From: CAG-873 sp910578365
GTDB lineage: Bacteria; Bacteroidota; Bacteroidia; Bacteroidales; Muribaculaceae
Length of the DNA stretch: 64,000 nucleotides
Direction: 5' to 3'
NCBI GenBank assembly: GCA_951635545.1
Contig: OX620685.1
Span: 3,348,001-3,412,000 of the forward strand
In this document: positions 26,431 through 33,597 of the stretch, one piece after another
How the letters are laid out: each line of letters begins with the position of its first letter
How positions within the stretch are numbered: the stretch's first letter is position 1
The notes under the pieces: generated by a model
Databases searched by the model: none
Told to the model about the DNA's origin: nothing
Seen by the model: only the letters and a program-made list of their open reading frames with translations
Translations under genes and position numbers: made by a program

Positions 26431-26461
26431 TTTGTCGTTTGGCAAAAAATCACTATCTTTG
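26431..26461 (+). promoter_or_regulatory. gyrB promoter
   Basis: TTTG at 26431-26434, 19 bases, then TATCTTTG at 26454-26461, a full match to the Bacteroidota sigma-ABfr type promoter. Transcription should start near 26468. A second TTTG at 26438-26441 is at too short a spacing. Confidence 0.8.
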
Positions 26462-26473
26462 CACTTGAAAAAG

Positions 26474-26496
26474 CGACGACACTTACCGTGTCGTCG
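26474..26496 (+). other. Stem-loop at the 5' end of the gyrB leader
   Basis: CGACGACAC and GTGTCGTCG form a perfect 9-bp stem with loop TTACC. It lies within about 10 bases of the predicted transcript start and about 30 bases before the start codon. It may protect the mRNA 5' end or take part in control of gyrase; the function is unproven. Confidence 0.6.
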
Positions 26497-26528
26497 AGCT
26501 ACGATGAAAAAAATAGAACGTTCAAGAT

Positions 26529-28460
26529 ATGTCAGAAGAAAAAGAAGCCTACAGTGCCAGTAATATTCAGGTGCTTGAAGGCCTGGAAGCCGTGCGCAAG
26601 CGCCCGGCAATGTACATCGGCGACATAAGCGCCAAAGGTCTGCATCACCTGGTTTACGAGGTAGTCGACAACTCAATCGACGAAGCCCTCGCCGGATTTG
26701 CCAAAGAAATCAACGTAACAGTAAACCCCGACAACTCCATAACCGTAGTCGACGACGGCCGCGGTATTCCTGTCGACCTCCACGAAAAAGAGGGCAAGAG
26801 CGCTCTTGAGGTGGTTCTGACAGTGCTGCATGCCGGTGGTAAGTTCGATAAAGGCTCCTACAAGGTGTCCGGTGGTCTGCACGGTGTAGGCGTAAGTTGT
26901 GTAAACGCACTCTCGACTTATCTGCGCGCCGAAGTACACCGCGACGGCAAGGCATACGTGCAGGAGTACAGCTGCGGCAAGCCCACAACCGAACTGCGTG
27001 TGGTAGGCACCAGCAACCACACCGGCACATCGATAACCTTCAAGCCCGACGCCTCGATATTCACCGTTACCGAATACGACTACAAGACCCTGGCAAACCG
27101 TCTGCGCGACCTCGCATTTCTCAACGCCGGCATAACACTTCACCTTACCGACCTGCGCGACCTCGACGAAAACGGCAAGCCACACAGCGAAACTTTCCAC
27201 TCCGATACCGGTTTGAGCGAATTCGTACGTTACATCGACTCAAACAAGGAATCGCTGATTGGCGACGTAATACACCTGAACACCGAACGCCAAGGTATTC
27301 CGGTGGAGGTAGCCCTGACTTACAACAATACTTACAACGAGAACGTGTACTCGTTTGTAAACAATATCAACACCATCGAGGGCGGCACGCATCTGAGCGG
27401 TTTTCGTCGCGGTCTGACATCGACCCTCAAAAAGTACGCCGAAGACAACAACCTGCTTAAAAACGCCAAGGTTGAAATCTCCGGCGACGACTTCCGCGAA
27501 GGTCTTACCGCAGTAATCTCGGTAAAGGTGATGGAACCACAGTTCGAAGGACAAACCAAAACCAAACTTGGCAACTCGGAAGTGGCAGGAGCTGTATCGG
27601 CAGCCGTGAGCGAGGCCCTCAGATACTATCTGGAGGAGAATCCGGCTCAGGCCAAGACCATCGTAGCAAAGGTGGTACTCGCCGCCCAGGCCCGTCATGC
27701 CGCCATCAACGCCCGCAAGAACGTGCTTCGCAAGTCGCCACTCAGCGGTGGCGGTCTGCCCGGTAAACTGGCCGACTGCTCGGCCCGTACGGCCGAAGAC
27801 TGCGAGCTGTTCATAGTCGAAGGTGATTCGGCGGGTGGTACCGCAAAGCAGGGCCGCGACCGCCGCTTCCAGGCTATATTACCGCTGCGAGGCAAAATTC
27901 TGAACGTGGAGAAAGCTATGGAACACAAGATTTTCGACAGCGAGGAAATCACCAACCTGTTCAAGGCCATGCGCGTGACCATAGGCACCGAGGAAGACCC
28001 CAAGGAAGCTAACCTGAGCAAACTCGCATACCACAAGATTATAATAATGACCGATGCCGATGTCGACGGCGCCCACATCGCAACACTGCTGATGACATTC
28101 TTCTTCCGTCGCATGCGTCCGATAATCGAAAACGGCTACCTATATCTGGCCACTCCGCCGCTTTACAAATGCAAGCTCGGCAAAAACGAGGAATACTGCT
28201 GGAACGACCAGCAGGTGCAGAAATTCATAAGCGAGCATGGCGAACGTACCACGGTACAGCGCTACAAAGGTCTTGGCGAGATGAGCGCACAGGAACTGCG
28301 CGACACCACCATGTCGCCCGAACACCGTATGCTCAAGCAAGTGAATATCAGCGATGCAGCCGAGGCCGACCGTATATTCTCCATGCTCATGGGCGAAGAT
28401 GTAGGCCCACGCCGCGACTTTATCGAGTCGAACGCCAACTACGCGAATATCGACGCGTAA
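26529..28460 (+). CDS. gyrB: DNA gyrase subunit B
   Basis: A 643-residue ATPase subunit of type IIA topoisomerase. The GHKL ATPase domain shows EVVDNSIDEALAG, the DGRGIPVD loop and GGLHGVGVSCVNALS. The TOPRIM domain carries EGDSAGGTAKQGRDR, PLRGKILNVEKA and the metal DxD in TDADVDGAHI. The C-terminal tail ends with YKGLGEMSAQELRDTTM. The length fits Bacteroidota GyrB, and GyrB rather than ParE is favoured by the QxRDR-like and C-terminal pattern. It has its own promoter and a hairpin leader. Confidence 0.96.
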   Translation: MSEEKEAYSASNIQVLEGLEAVRKRPAMYIGDISAKGLHHLVYEVVDNSIDEALAGFAKEINVTVNPDNSITVVDDGRGIPVDLHEKEGKSALEVVLTVLHAGGKFDKGSYKVSGGLHGVGVSCVNALSTYLRAEVHRDGKAYVQEYSCGKPTTELRVVGTSNHTGTSITFKPDASIFTVTEYDYKTLANRLRDLAFLNAGITLHLTDLRDLDENGKPHSETFHSDTGLSEFVRYIDSNKESLIGDVIHLNTERQGIPVEVALTYNNTYNENVYSFVNNINTIEGGTHLSGFRRGLTSTLKKYAEDNNLLKNAKVEISGDDFREGLTAVISVKVMEPQFEGQTKTKLGNSEVAGAVSAAVSEALRYYLEENPAQAKTIVAKVVLAAQARHAAINARKNVLRKSPLSGGGLPGKLADCSARTAEDCELFIVEGDSAGGTAKQGRDRRFQAILPLRGKILNVEKAMEHKIFDSEEITNLFKAMRVTIGTEEDPKEANLSKLAYHKIIIMTDADVDGAHIATLLMTFFFRRMRPIIENGYLYLATPPLYKCKLGKNEEYCWNDQQVQKFISEHGERTTVQRYKGLGEMSAQELRDTTMSPEHRMLKQVNISDAAEADRIFSMLMGEDVGPRRDFIESNANYANIDA

Positions 28461-28475
28461 ACCTTTTGTTAATGA

Positions 28476-28523
28476 TGAATGTTGAATGTTAAAAGGTTTC
28501 TGAACCATAACATTCAACATTCA
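28476..28523 (+). terminator. Long hairpin between gyrB and rnr
   Basis: TGAATGTTGAATGTTA (28476-28491) and its exact reverse complement (28508-28523) form a 16-bp stem, 15 bases after the gyrB stop. No strong T tract follows, so it may be a partial terminator or an mRNA stabiliser ahead of rnr. Confidence 0.6.
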
Positions 28524-28558
28524 CCGTTTTAACACATAAATACATAACAATACATAAA

Positions 28559-30796
28559 ATGAGTGCCAAATCGAAAAGCCTGAAACCCCGCCAACTGCAG
28601 GAAGCAGTAATGGACTATGTGGGTCGACAGAAAAACAATACATATAATTATAAACAGGTATCGCACGCCATAGGTGTCGACACTCCCGCAGCGCAGCGTG
28701 CCGTAGCCCTTTTTCTGGCCGAACTGGCTTTCGACGGCATTATCATAGAAGTAGCCCCGGGCAAGTTCAAGTCGCCGGCGCGCACAGTGGTGGCCACAGG
28801 CGTGTTCTCGCGTAGAAGCAACGGCACAAACAGCGTAATCACCGATGAAGACGGCGAGCAGATTTTTGTGGCCGAGCGCAACAGCATGCACGCCCTCAAC
28901 GGCGACCGTGTGGCTATCGAAGTTGCTGCCCGTGTGCCCGGCAAAGACCCCGAAGCGGTTGTAACCAAGATTCTGGAAAAGAACGAGCAGACATTCATAG
29001 GTACTCTAAAAGTCGACAAACACTTCGCATACCTGCTCACCGACAGCAAGTTTCTGGCAACCGACATATTCATCCCAAAGGCTAAGCTGCGCGGCGGACA
29101 GACCGGCGACAAGGCCGTGGTGAAAATCACCGAGTGGCCCGACGACGCCAAGAATCCGCGCGGCGAAGTTATTGATGTGCTTGGCGCAGCAGGCGATAAC
29201 GACACCGAAATCAACGCCATCATGGCTGAATTCGGACTGCCCTACAAGTACCCGCAGTCGGTGGAGAAAGCCGCCGACAAAATCGATGCCGGAATCACCC
29301 CCGAGGTTGTGGCCGCCCGCGAAGACATGCGTCCGGTGACTACATTCACCATCGACCCCAAGGATGCCAAGGACTTCGACGACGCTCTTTCGATTCGCCG
29401 CCTGCTGAACGGCAATTACGAGGTGGGGGTTCATATCGCCGATGTGACCCACTACGTGAAGCCGGGCTCGATTATCGACCGCGAGGCAAGCGACCGCGCC
29501 ACTTCGGTGTATTTGGTCGACCGCGTAGTGCCTATGCTGCCCGAGCATCTGTGCAACGGAATATGCTCGCTGCGCCCCGACGAAGACAAGCTCGCCTTCT
29601 CCGTGATTTTTGAAATGACTGAGCATGGCGATGTGGTGAACTCGCGCATAGCCCGCACAGTAATCCGCAGCAACCGCCGCTTTACCTACGAGGAGGCGCA
29701 GGAACGCATCGAAACCGGCGAAGGCGACTACGCTAAGGAAATAAACATACTCGACAAGATGGCCAAGGCACTCCGTGCCCGGCGCTACGAGAACGGCTCG
29801 GTGGAATTCGACCGCGCTGAAGTGCGTTTCGACATCGATGAAAACGGCCATCCTGTGAGTGTGTACTTCAAGGTATCGAAAGACGCCAACAAACTCATTG
29901 AGGAATTCATGCTGCTGGCAAACCGCCAGGTGGCCACTGTCATAGGCCAGCCGGTCGGCAAGAAGAAGGCCAAAGCCTTTGTATACCGTGTACATGATAT
30001 GCCAGACCCCGGCAAACTCGCCGACCTGTCGTCGCTGGCGCGAAACTTCGGATACAAGGTAAAATCAACCGGTACGCCCCGCGATGTAAACCGCTCCATC
30101 AACCGTATGCTCTCCGACCTTAAAGGCAAGGGCGAGGAGAACTTTCTGTCGACACTGGCCATACGCTCTATGGCAAAAGCCATATACACCACCACTAACA
30201 TAGGCCACTACGGACTCGGATTCGATTACTACACCCACTTTACATCGCCGATACGCCGTTACCCCGACATGATGGTACACCGTCTGCTCGAACGATATCT
30301 CAGCGGCGCACGCTCGGTAAACCAGGCCAAGCTCGAAGAAGCCTGCAAGCACTCGTCGGACATGGAGCAGCTCGCCGCCAACGCCGAACGCGCCAGCATC
30401 AAGTACAAGCAAGTAGAGTACATGCAGGACCATCTGGGCGAGGTATACTCCGGAATCATTTCAGGTGTGACAGAATGGGGCATATATGTGGAACTCGACG
30501 ACAACAAGTGCGAGGGGCTGGTGCCTGTGCGCGACCTTGCCGACGACTACTACGACTTCGACGAGAAAAACTATTGTCTGGTAGGACGCCGACATAACAA
30601 CCGCTATCGCCTCGGCGACCCTGTCAAGGTGCAGGTGGCACGTTGTAATCTCGAGCGAAAGCAGCTCGACTTCGCAATCGTAGACCCCAGGACAGGTGTT
30701 GCGGCAGGCTCGCTTGAATCGCGCGAAGGTGCAAAGGCTGCCTCCGACGCACTTCGAGGCAAGCGCAAAAGTCAGCGCAGTCGCCGCCGCCGTTAG
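28559..30796 (+). CDS. rnr: Ribonuclease R
   Basis: A 745-residue 3'-to-5' processive exoribonuclease. A winged-helix region at the N-terminus (LQEAVMDYVGRQKNNTYNYKQVSHAIGV) is followed by cold-shock domains. The RNB catalytic domain has TFTIDPKDAKDFDDALSI (metal-binding Asp cluster), and an S1 domain near residues 640-720 (YSGIISGVTEWGIYVELDD) precedes a basic tail ending RGKRKSQRSRRRR. It degrades structured RNA and takes part in quality control and rRNA turnover. It lies about 100 bases after gyrB. Confidence 0.96.
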   Translation: MSAKSKSLKPRQLQEAVMDYVGRQKNNTYNYKQVSHAIGVDTPAAQRAVALFLAELAFDGIIIEVAPGKFKSPARTVVATGVFSRRSNGTNSVITDEDGEQIFVAERNSMHALNGDRVAIEVAARVPGKDPEAVVTKILEKNEQTFIGTLKVDKHFAYLLTDSKFLATDIFIPKAKLRGGQTGDKAVVKITEWPDDAKNPRGEVIDVLGAAGDNDTEINAIMAEFGLPYKYPQSVEKAADKIDAGITPEVVAAREDMRPVTTFTIDPKDAKDFDDALSIRRLLNGNYEVGVHIADVTHYVKPGSIIDREASDRATSVYLVDRVVPMLPEHLCNGICSLRPDEDKLAFSVIFEMTEHGDVVNSRIARTVIRSNRRFTYEEAQERIETGEGDYAKEINILDKMAKALRARRYENGSVEFDRAEVRFDIDENGHPVSVYFKVSKDANKLIEEFMLLANRQVATVIGQPVGKKKAKAFVYRVHDMPDPGKLADLSSLARNFGYKVKSTGTPRDVNRSINRMLSDLKGKGEENFLSTLAIRSMAKAIYTTTNIGHYGLGFDYYTHFTSPIRRYPDMMVHRLLERYLSGARSVNQAKLEEACKHSSDMEQLAANAERASIKYKQVEYMQDHLGEVYSGIISGVTEWGIYVELDDNKCEGLVPVRDLADDYYDFDEKNYCLVGRRHNNRYRLGDPVKVQVARCNLERKQLDFAIVDPRTGVAAGSLESREGAKAASDALRGKRKSQRSRRRR

Positions 30797-30822
30797 TACG
30801 CCACATCTAAAAATGATACACA

Positions 30823-31179
30823 ATGCCAAGTGCAACTATTGAAATAAATCGCCTGAAGGTATATGCTTACCATGGCGTCGGCGACCAGGAAACCAAAGTC
30901 GGCAACGATTTCGAAGTTTCGGTACATCTGGAGTACCCGTGTGATTATGCTATGAAAACCGACCGTCTGGGCTTTACCCTAAGTTATGCCGATGTGCTTG
31001 ATGTGGTAATAAAAGAGATGCGGAAACCGTCGAAACTTCTTGAGAATGTAGTTTTTCGCATTCATTCGGTAATCATGTACCGTTTCCCGCGTGTAATAGG
31101 CGGCTCGATAACAGTGCTGAAGCTGCATCCGCCGCTAAGCGACCAGATGGAGTCATGTGGTTTTACCTATAAGTGGTAA
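30823..31179 (+). CDS. folB: Dihydroneopterin aldolase
   Basis: A 118-residue enzyme of folate synthesis that cleaves 7,8-dihydroneopterin to 6-hydroxymethyl-7,8-dihydropterin and glycolaldehyde. The family opening IEINRLKVYAYHGVGDQETKVGNDFEVSV, the helix TLSYADVLDVVIKEM and the closing LKLHPPLSDQMESCGFTYKW are all present; the catalytic Lys fits LKLHPP. It follows rnr by 26 bases and is probably cotranscribed with it. A strong hairpin ends the unit. Confidence 0.94.
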   Translation: MPSATIEINRLKVYAYHGVGDQETKVGNDFEVSVHLEYPCDYAMKTDRLGFTLSYADVLDVVIKEMRKPSKLLENVVFRIHSVIMYRFPRVIGGSITVLKLHPPLSDQMESCGFTYKW

Positions 31180-31194
31180 GCCTCGAAAACACTG

Positions 31195-31248
31195 ATATAG
31201 CATAAACGACGGACACCTGATTGGGGGTGTCCGTCGTTTATGCTATAT
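31195..31248. terminator. 23-bp perfect hairpin between convergent genes
   Basis: Bases 31195-31217 are the exact reverse complement of 31226-31248, with an 8-base loop at 31218-31225. It sits between the folB stop and the stop of the minus-strand GT2, so it most likely terminates transcription from both sides. There is no clear T tract on either strand. Confidence 0.8.
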
Positions 31249-31257
31249 TGGGGTTTG

Positions 31258-32439
31258 TTATGAGTAGGTAAAGTGGCGTCCGCCATGGCTGCGCATACGG
31301 TAATAGCACTTTCGCAGCGGACGTGTTATCAGCAACCAAGGCAGAGTGCAGAACAGACGTCGTCCGTTCAGAGCCTTCATAGCGCTGTGCCACCCGGCTA
31401 CAAGCATCAGCAGCATAGCTATGCCTGTGACGGCCACAGTGCCGGCAGTGAGCCAGTTGCTGTGGTCGAATACCAGAGCCGCGGCAGCGGCGGCTATCCA
31501 CAGCCACAGCAGCCAGGAACCGGTAACCATACGGCGGCGTGCGCCGTGGCGTATATATTTGCCGGTAAATGCGCGGCGTACGGCCTCTTCGGGATAAGTA
31601 ATGTTGAATATGTCGCCGTCGAACCGTACAAGCGAATCGTCGCTCAACTGCACGGCTGTATTGTCGGCGCGGGCAATCTCGTTGATAAAGATATCATCAT
31701 CGCCGTGCTGGATATTCAGAGAGCGCGAGAAACCCTTGTTGTTGAAAAAGAGTTCGCGGCGATATGCCAGATTATGCTCCACACCCCGGTAAGGGTGGTG
31801 TCGTAAGGCGGCTGTAAGCCAGGTTACACAGTCGGCACAGAAATCGAACGAGCGGCGTCGGCGTCCGCGGGCGTTGTCTTCGCCCTCAGCCGGCACGGCC
31901 ACACCGGTTACGACCTCAATGGCAGCATCGGTGTTGAACGGCCGCATCATTTCGGCCAGCCAGCGGTCTGATTCTATAATCGACAGAGCCGTGGTCAGTA
32001 CCACCACCTCGCCTCGGGCCGCCTTCACGCCCAGAGTCAGAGCCAGTTTCTTGCGGCTGAGGCTGCGTGCGCCGTCGGGTGTGTGGGTTAGGTACAGGTT
32101 GCGGTGAGCCAACTGCAGAGAGTCGATATAGTCGCGTATCTGAGCCGATTCGCCTTCGTTTACCACAATAACCTCGTATTCACCCTCGTAATTCTGATTC
32201 AGGAGCGCCGGAACCAGACGTTCCAACCCGGTCAGTTCGTCGCGGCTGTACACAATCACCGAAGCCTTGGCGGCATTGACCTCCGGGTCGAGAGGCGACG
32301 CCTCCTCGTTGCAGTGCTTGCGCCAGCGGGCCACGCTGAAAAGCGGCACAGCGTAATATATACAGAACACAAGCGCTGCGAGCAGGCATGCTCCCAACAG
32401 CACATATACATGTATAGGCAAATATAAACTGAAATACAT
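31258..32439 (-). CDS. Membrane-anchored family 2 glycosyltransferase
   Basis: A 393-residue protein started at ATG 32439 (MYFSLYLPIHVYVLLGACLLAALVF), which puts a membrane segment at the N-terminus. The frame is open to 32538 but those residues would be upstream of the promoter box. The GT2 core shows ASVIVYSRDELTGLERLVPALL, EYEVIVVNEGES and ARGEVVVLTTA; two more membrane segments lie near residues 300-345. The DxD-like motif is weak. It may act on a cell-surface glycan; no partner genes lie nearby. Confidence 0.82.
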   Translation of the reverse strand: MYFSLYLPIHVYVLLGACLLAALVFCIYYAVPLFSVARWRKHCNEEASPLDPEVNAAKASVIVYSRDELTGLERLVPALLNQNYEGEYEVIVVNEGESAQIRDYIDSLQLAHRNLYLTHTPDGARSLSRKKLALTLGVKAARGEVVVLTTALSIIESDRWLAEMMRPFNTDAAIEVVTGVAVPAEGEDNARGRRRRSFDFCADCVTWLTAALRHHPYRGVEHNLAYRRELFFNNKGFSRSLNIQHGDDDIFINEIARADNTAVQLSDDSLVRFDGDIFNITYPEEAVRRAFTGKYIRHGARRRMVTGSWLLWLWIAAAAAALVFDHSNWLTAGTVAVTGIAMLLMLVAGWHSAMKALNGRRLFCTLPWLLITRPLRKCYYRMRSHGGRHFTYS

Positions 32440-32465
32440 ACTCTTTTGCGTGTTAGAAAAACATG

Positions 32466-32473
32466 CAAAGGTA
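32466..32473 (-). promoter_or_regulatory. -7 promoter box for the membrane GT2 gene
   Basis: Minus-strand TACCTTTG fits TAnnTTTG and lies 27 bases before the chosen start codon. The -33 part is not obvious; the sequence at that distance lies next to the left end of a MITE-like repeat. Confidence 0.55.
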
Positions 32474-32496
32474 CGAAAAAAATTGCAAGCCTCTAA

Positions 32497-32762
32497 GAGT
32501 GTGTTTGAATTTAAATAGATTTTAGCCCTCCTGCCCAATATTTGTTAATGTTTTGGGAAAGTGGGGGGCTAAATGTTCCAAGTCCTTTACAGACCTAAGG
32601 CTGCGTATCGGAAACTTGTTCACACACCGGGGATGAACCCGTTGCGGCGGACCGTTTACGTTTCCATTACACGGTCTGCCATTCATTTTTCTTCTACAAA
32701 CACTCTGATTGAGGGTTTGTTATGCCTCATTATGTTTAATTTGCTATAAATTCAAACACACA
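32497..32762. mobile_element. MITE-like element, about 266 bp, no coding capacity
   Basis: GTGTGTTTGAATTTA at 32499-32513 is repeated inverted at 32747-32761 (15 bp, perfect), and both sides are bordered by CTAA (32493-32496 and 32763-32766). CTAA fits the YTAR target of IS5-type elements. No open frame of note lies inside. The interior has a TAGCCC/GGGCTA inverted repeat near its left side. It probably is a non-autonomous IS5-related repeat. It fills most of the 364-base gap between the divergent GT2 and zeta-like genes. Confidence 0.55.
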
Positions 32763-32788
32763 CTAATCTATTTATGAATTATTTTTGT

Positions 32789-32796
32789 TAAATTTG
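32789..32796 (+). promoter_or_regulatory. -7 promoter box for the zeta-like gene
   Basis: TAAATTTG matches the -7 consensus and ends 7 bases before the ATG at 32804, so the transcript would be leaderless or nearly so. A -33 match is lacking; the right end of the MITE-like repeat lies at that distance. Confidence 0.5.
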
Positions 32797-32803
32797 CAGG
32801 ATA

Positions 32804-33358
32804 ATGAACAAGCCCAGACTGTATATTATCGCAGGCTGCAACGGCGCAGGCAAAACCACCGCTTCGTTATCCATCCTGCCAAAGGTGCTGAAGTGCCTGG
32901 AATTTGTAAACGCCGATGAAATTGCCAAGGGATTGTCGCCGCTGAACCCGTCGGAAGTGGCGATAGAAGCCGGCAGGCTCATGCTGCAGCGCGTCGAGGA
33001 ACTTCTCGACCAACGGGCCACGTTCGCTATCGAGACCACCTTGGCCACAAGGTCGTACAAACGTCTTGTCGACCGGGCCCACGAACTCGGCTACCGCGTG
33101 CTGCTGCTCTTCTTCTGGCTCCCGTCGCCTGAAGTCGCCGAGCAGCGAGTGGCGGCCCGAGTAGCCTCCGGAGGCCACAATATCCCGAGCGATGTGATAC
33201 ACCGCAGGTATTGGCTGGGCATACGCAATCTGTTTTCTATTTTCGTCCCGATAGTCGACCGCTGGTCGCTGTACGACAACAGCATCTTCCTGCAGCCTGT
33301 GGTCGAACGCGGCATTGTTCGCGACAAACAGAAATTCAATCAGATTTTAAATTCATGA
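32804..33358 (+). CDS. Zeta-toxin-like P-loop kinase/ATPase
   Basis: A 184-residue protein of the COG4185 type. Walker A IIAGCNGAGKTTAS lies at residues 8-21, then VNADEIAKGLSP, ERATFAIETTLATRSY-like substrate region and RVAARVASGGHNIPSDVIHRRYWLG with several Arg for phosphate binding. Classical zeta toxins phosphorylate UDP-N-acetylglucosamine; whether this shorter relative does so is unknown. The 71-residue partner gene overlaps its stop by 4 bases, giving a toxin-antitoxin-like pair in reverse order. The pair sits between a MITE and uvrB. Confidence 0.8.
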   Translation: MNKPRLYIIAGCNGAGKTTASLSILPKVLKCLEFVNADEIAKGLSPLNPSEVAIEAGRLMLQRVEELLDQRATFAIETTLATRSYKRLVDRAHELGYRVLLLFFWLPSPEVAEQRVAARVASGGHNIPSDVIHRRYWLGIRNLFSIFVPIVDRWSLYDNSIFLQPVVERGIVRDKQKFNQILNS

Positions 33359-33570
33359 ACGAAAAAGACGAAATAAAACTCTTCGACGATATTCGCGAAG
33401 GCATACTCGAAGCCCAGCGCGAAATGCTCATGCGCAAGGCTAAACTCGGCGAACTGGTGGTTGTGGCCGACGAGAACGGCGTGCCCTACTCCATCTCGGC
33501 CGACGAGGCCCTGAGATTGCTCGACAAAAGCTCATTCGACAAATTGAGCCGGAGATGCCATCCGGCGTAG
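33355..33570 (+). CDS. Small partner protein of the zeta-like ATPase
   Basis: A 71-residue protein from ATG 33355 (MNEKDEIKLFDDIREGILEAQREMLMRKAKLGE), predicted mostly helical with a short VVVADENGVPYSISADEALRLL strand-helix unit. The ATGA overlap with the ATPase gene shows coupling. Size and position fit an antitoxin or regulatory subunit, but I recognise no defined antitoxin fold. The frame is open farther upstream inside the ATPase gene; the overlap start is the natural one. Confidence 0.7.
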   Translation: MNEKDEIKLFDDIREGILEAQREMLMRKAKLGELVVVADENGVPYSISADEALRLLDKSSFDKLSRRCHPA

Positions 33571-33597
33571 ACACATATTTTGTACCGGCTCAAAACA

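Noticed and set aside
26503..26562. Short upstream frame ATGAAAAAAATAG... overlapping gyrB
   Set aside because: 19 codons, no sign of coupling or conservation; the A-rich stretch is a normal Bacteroidota translation leader.
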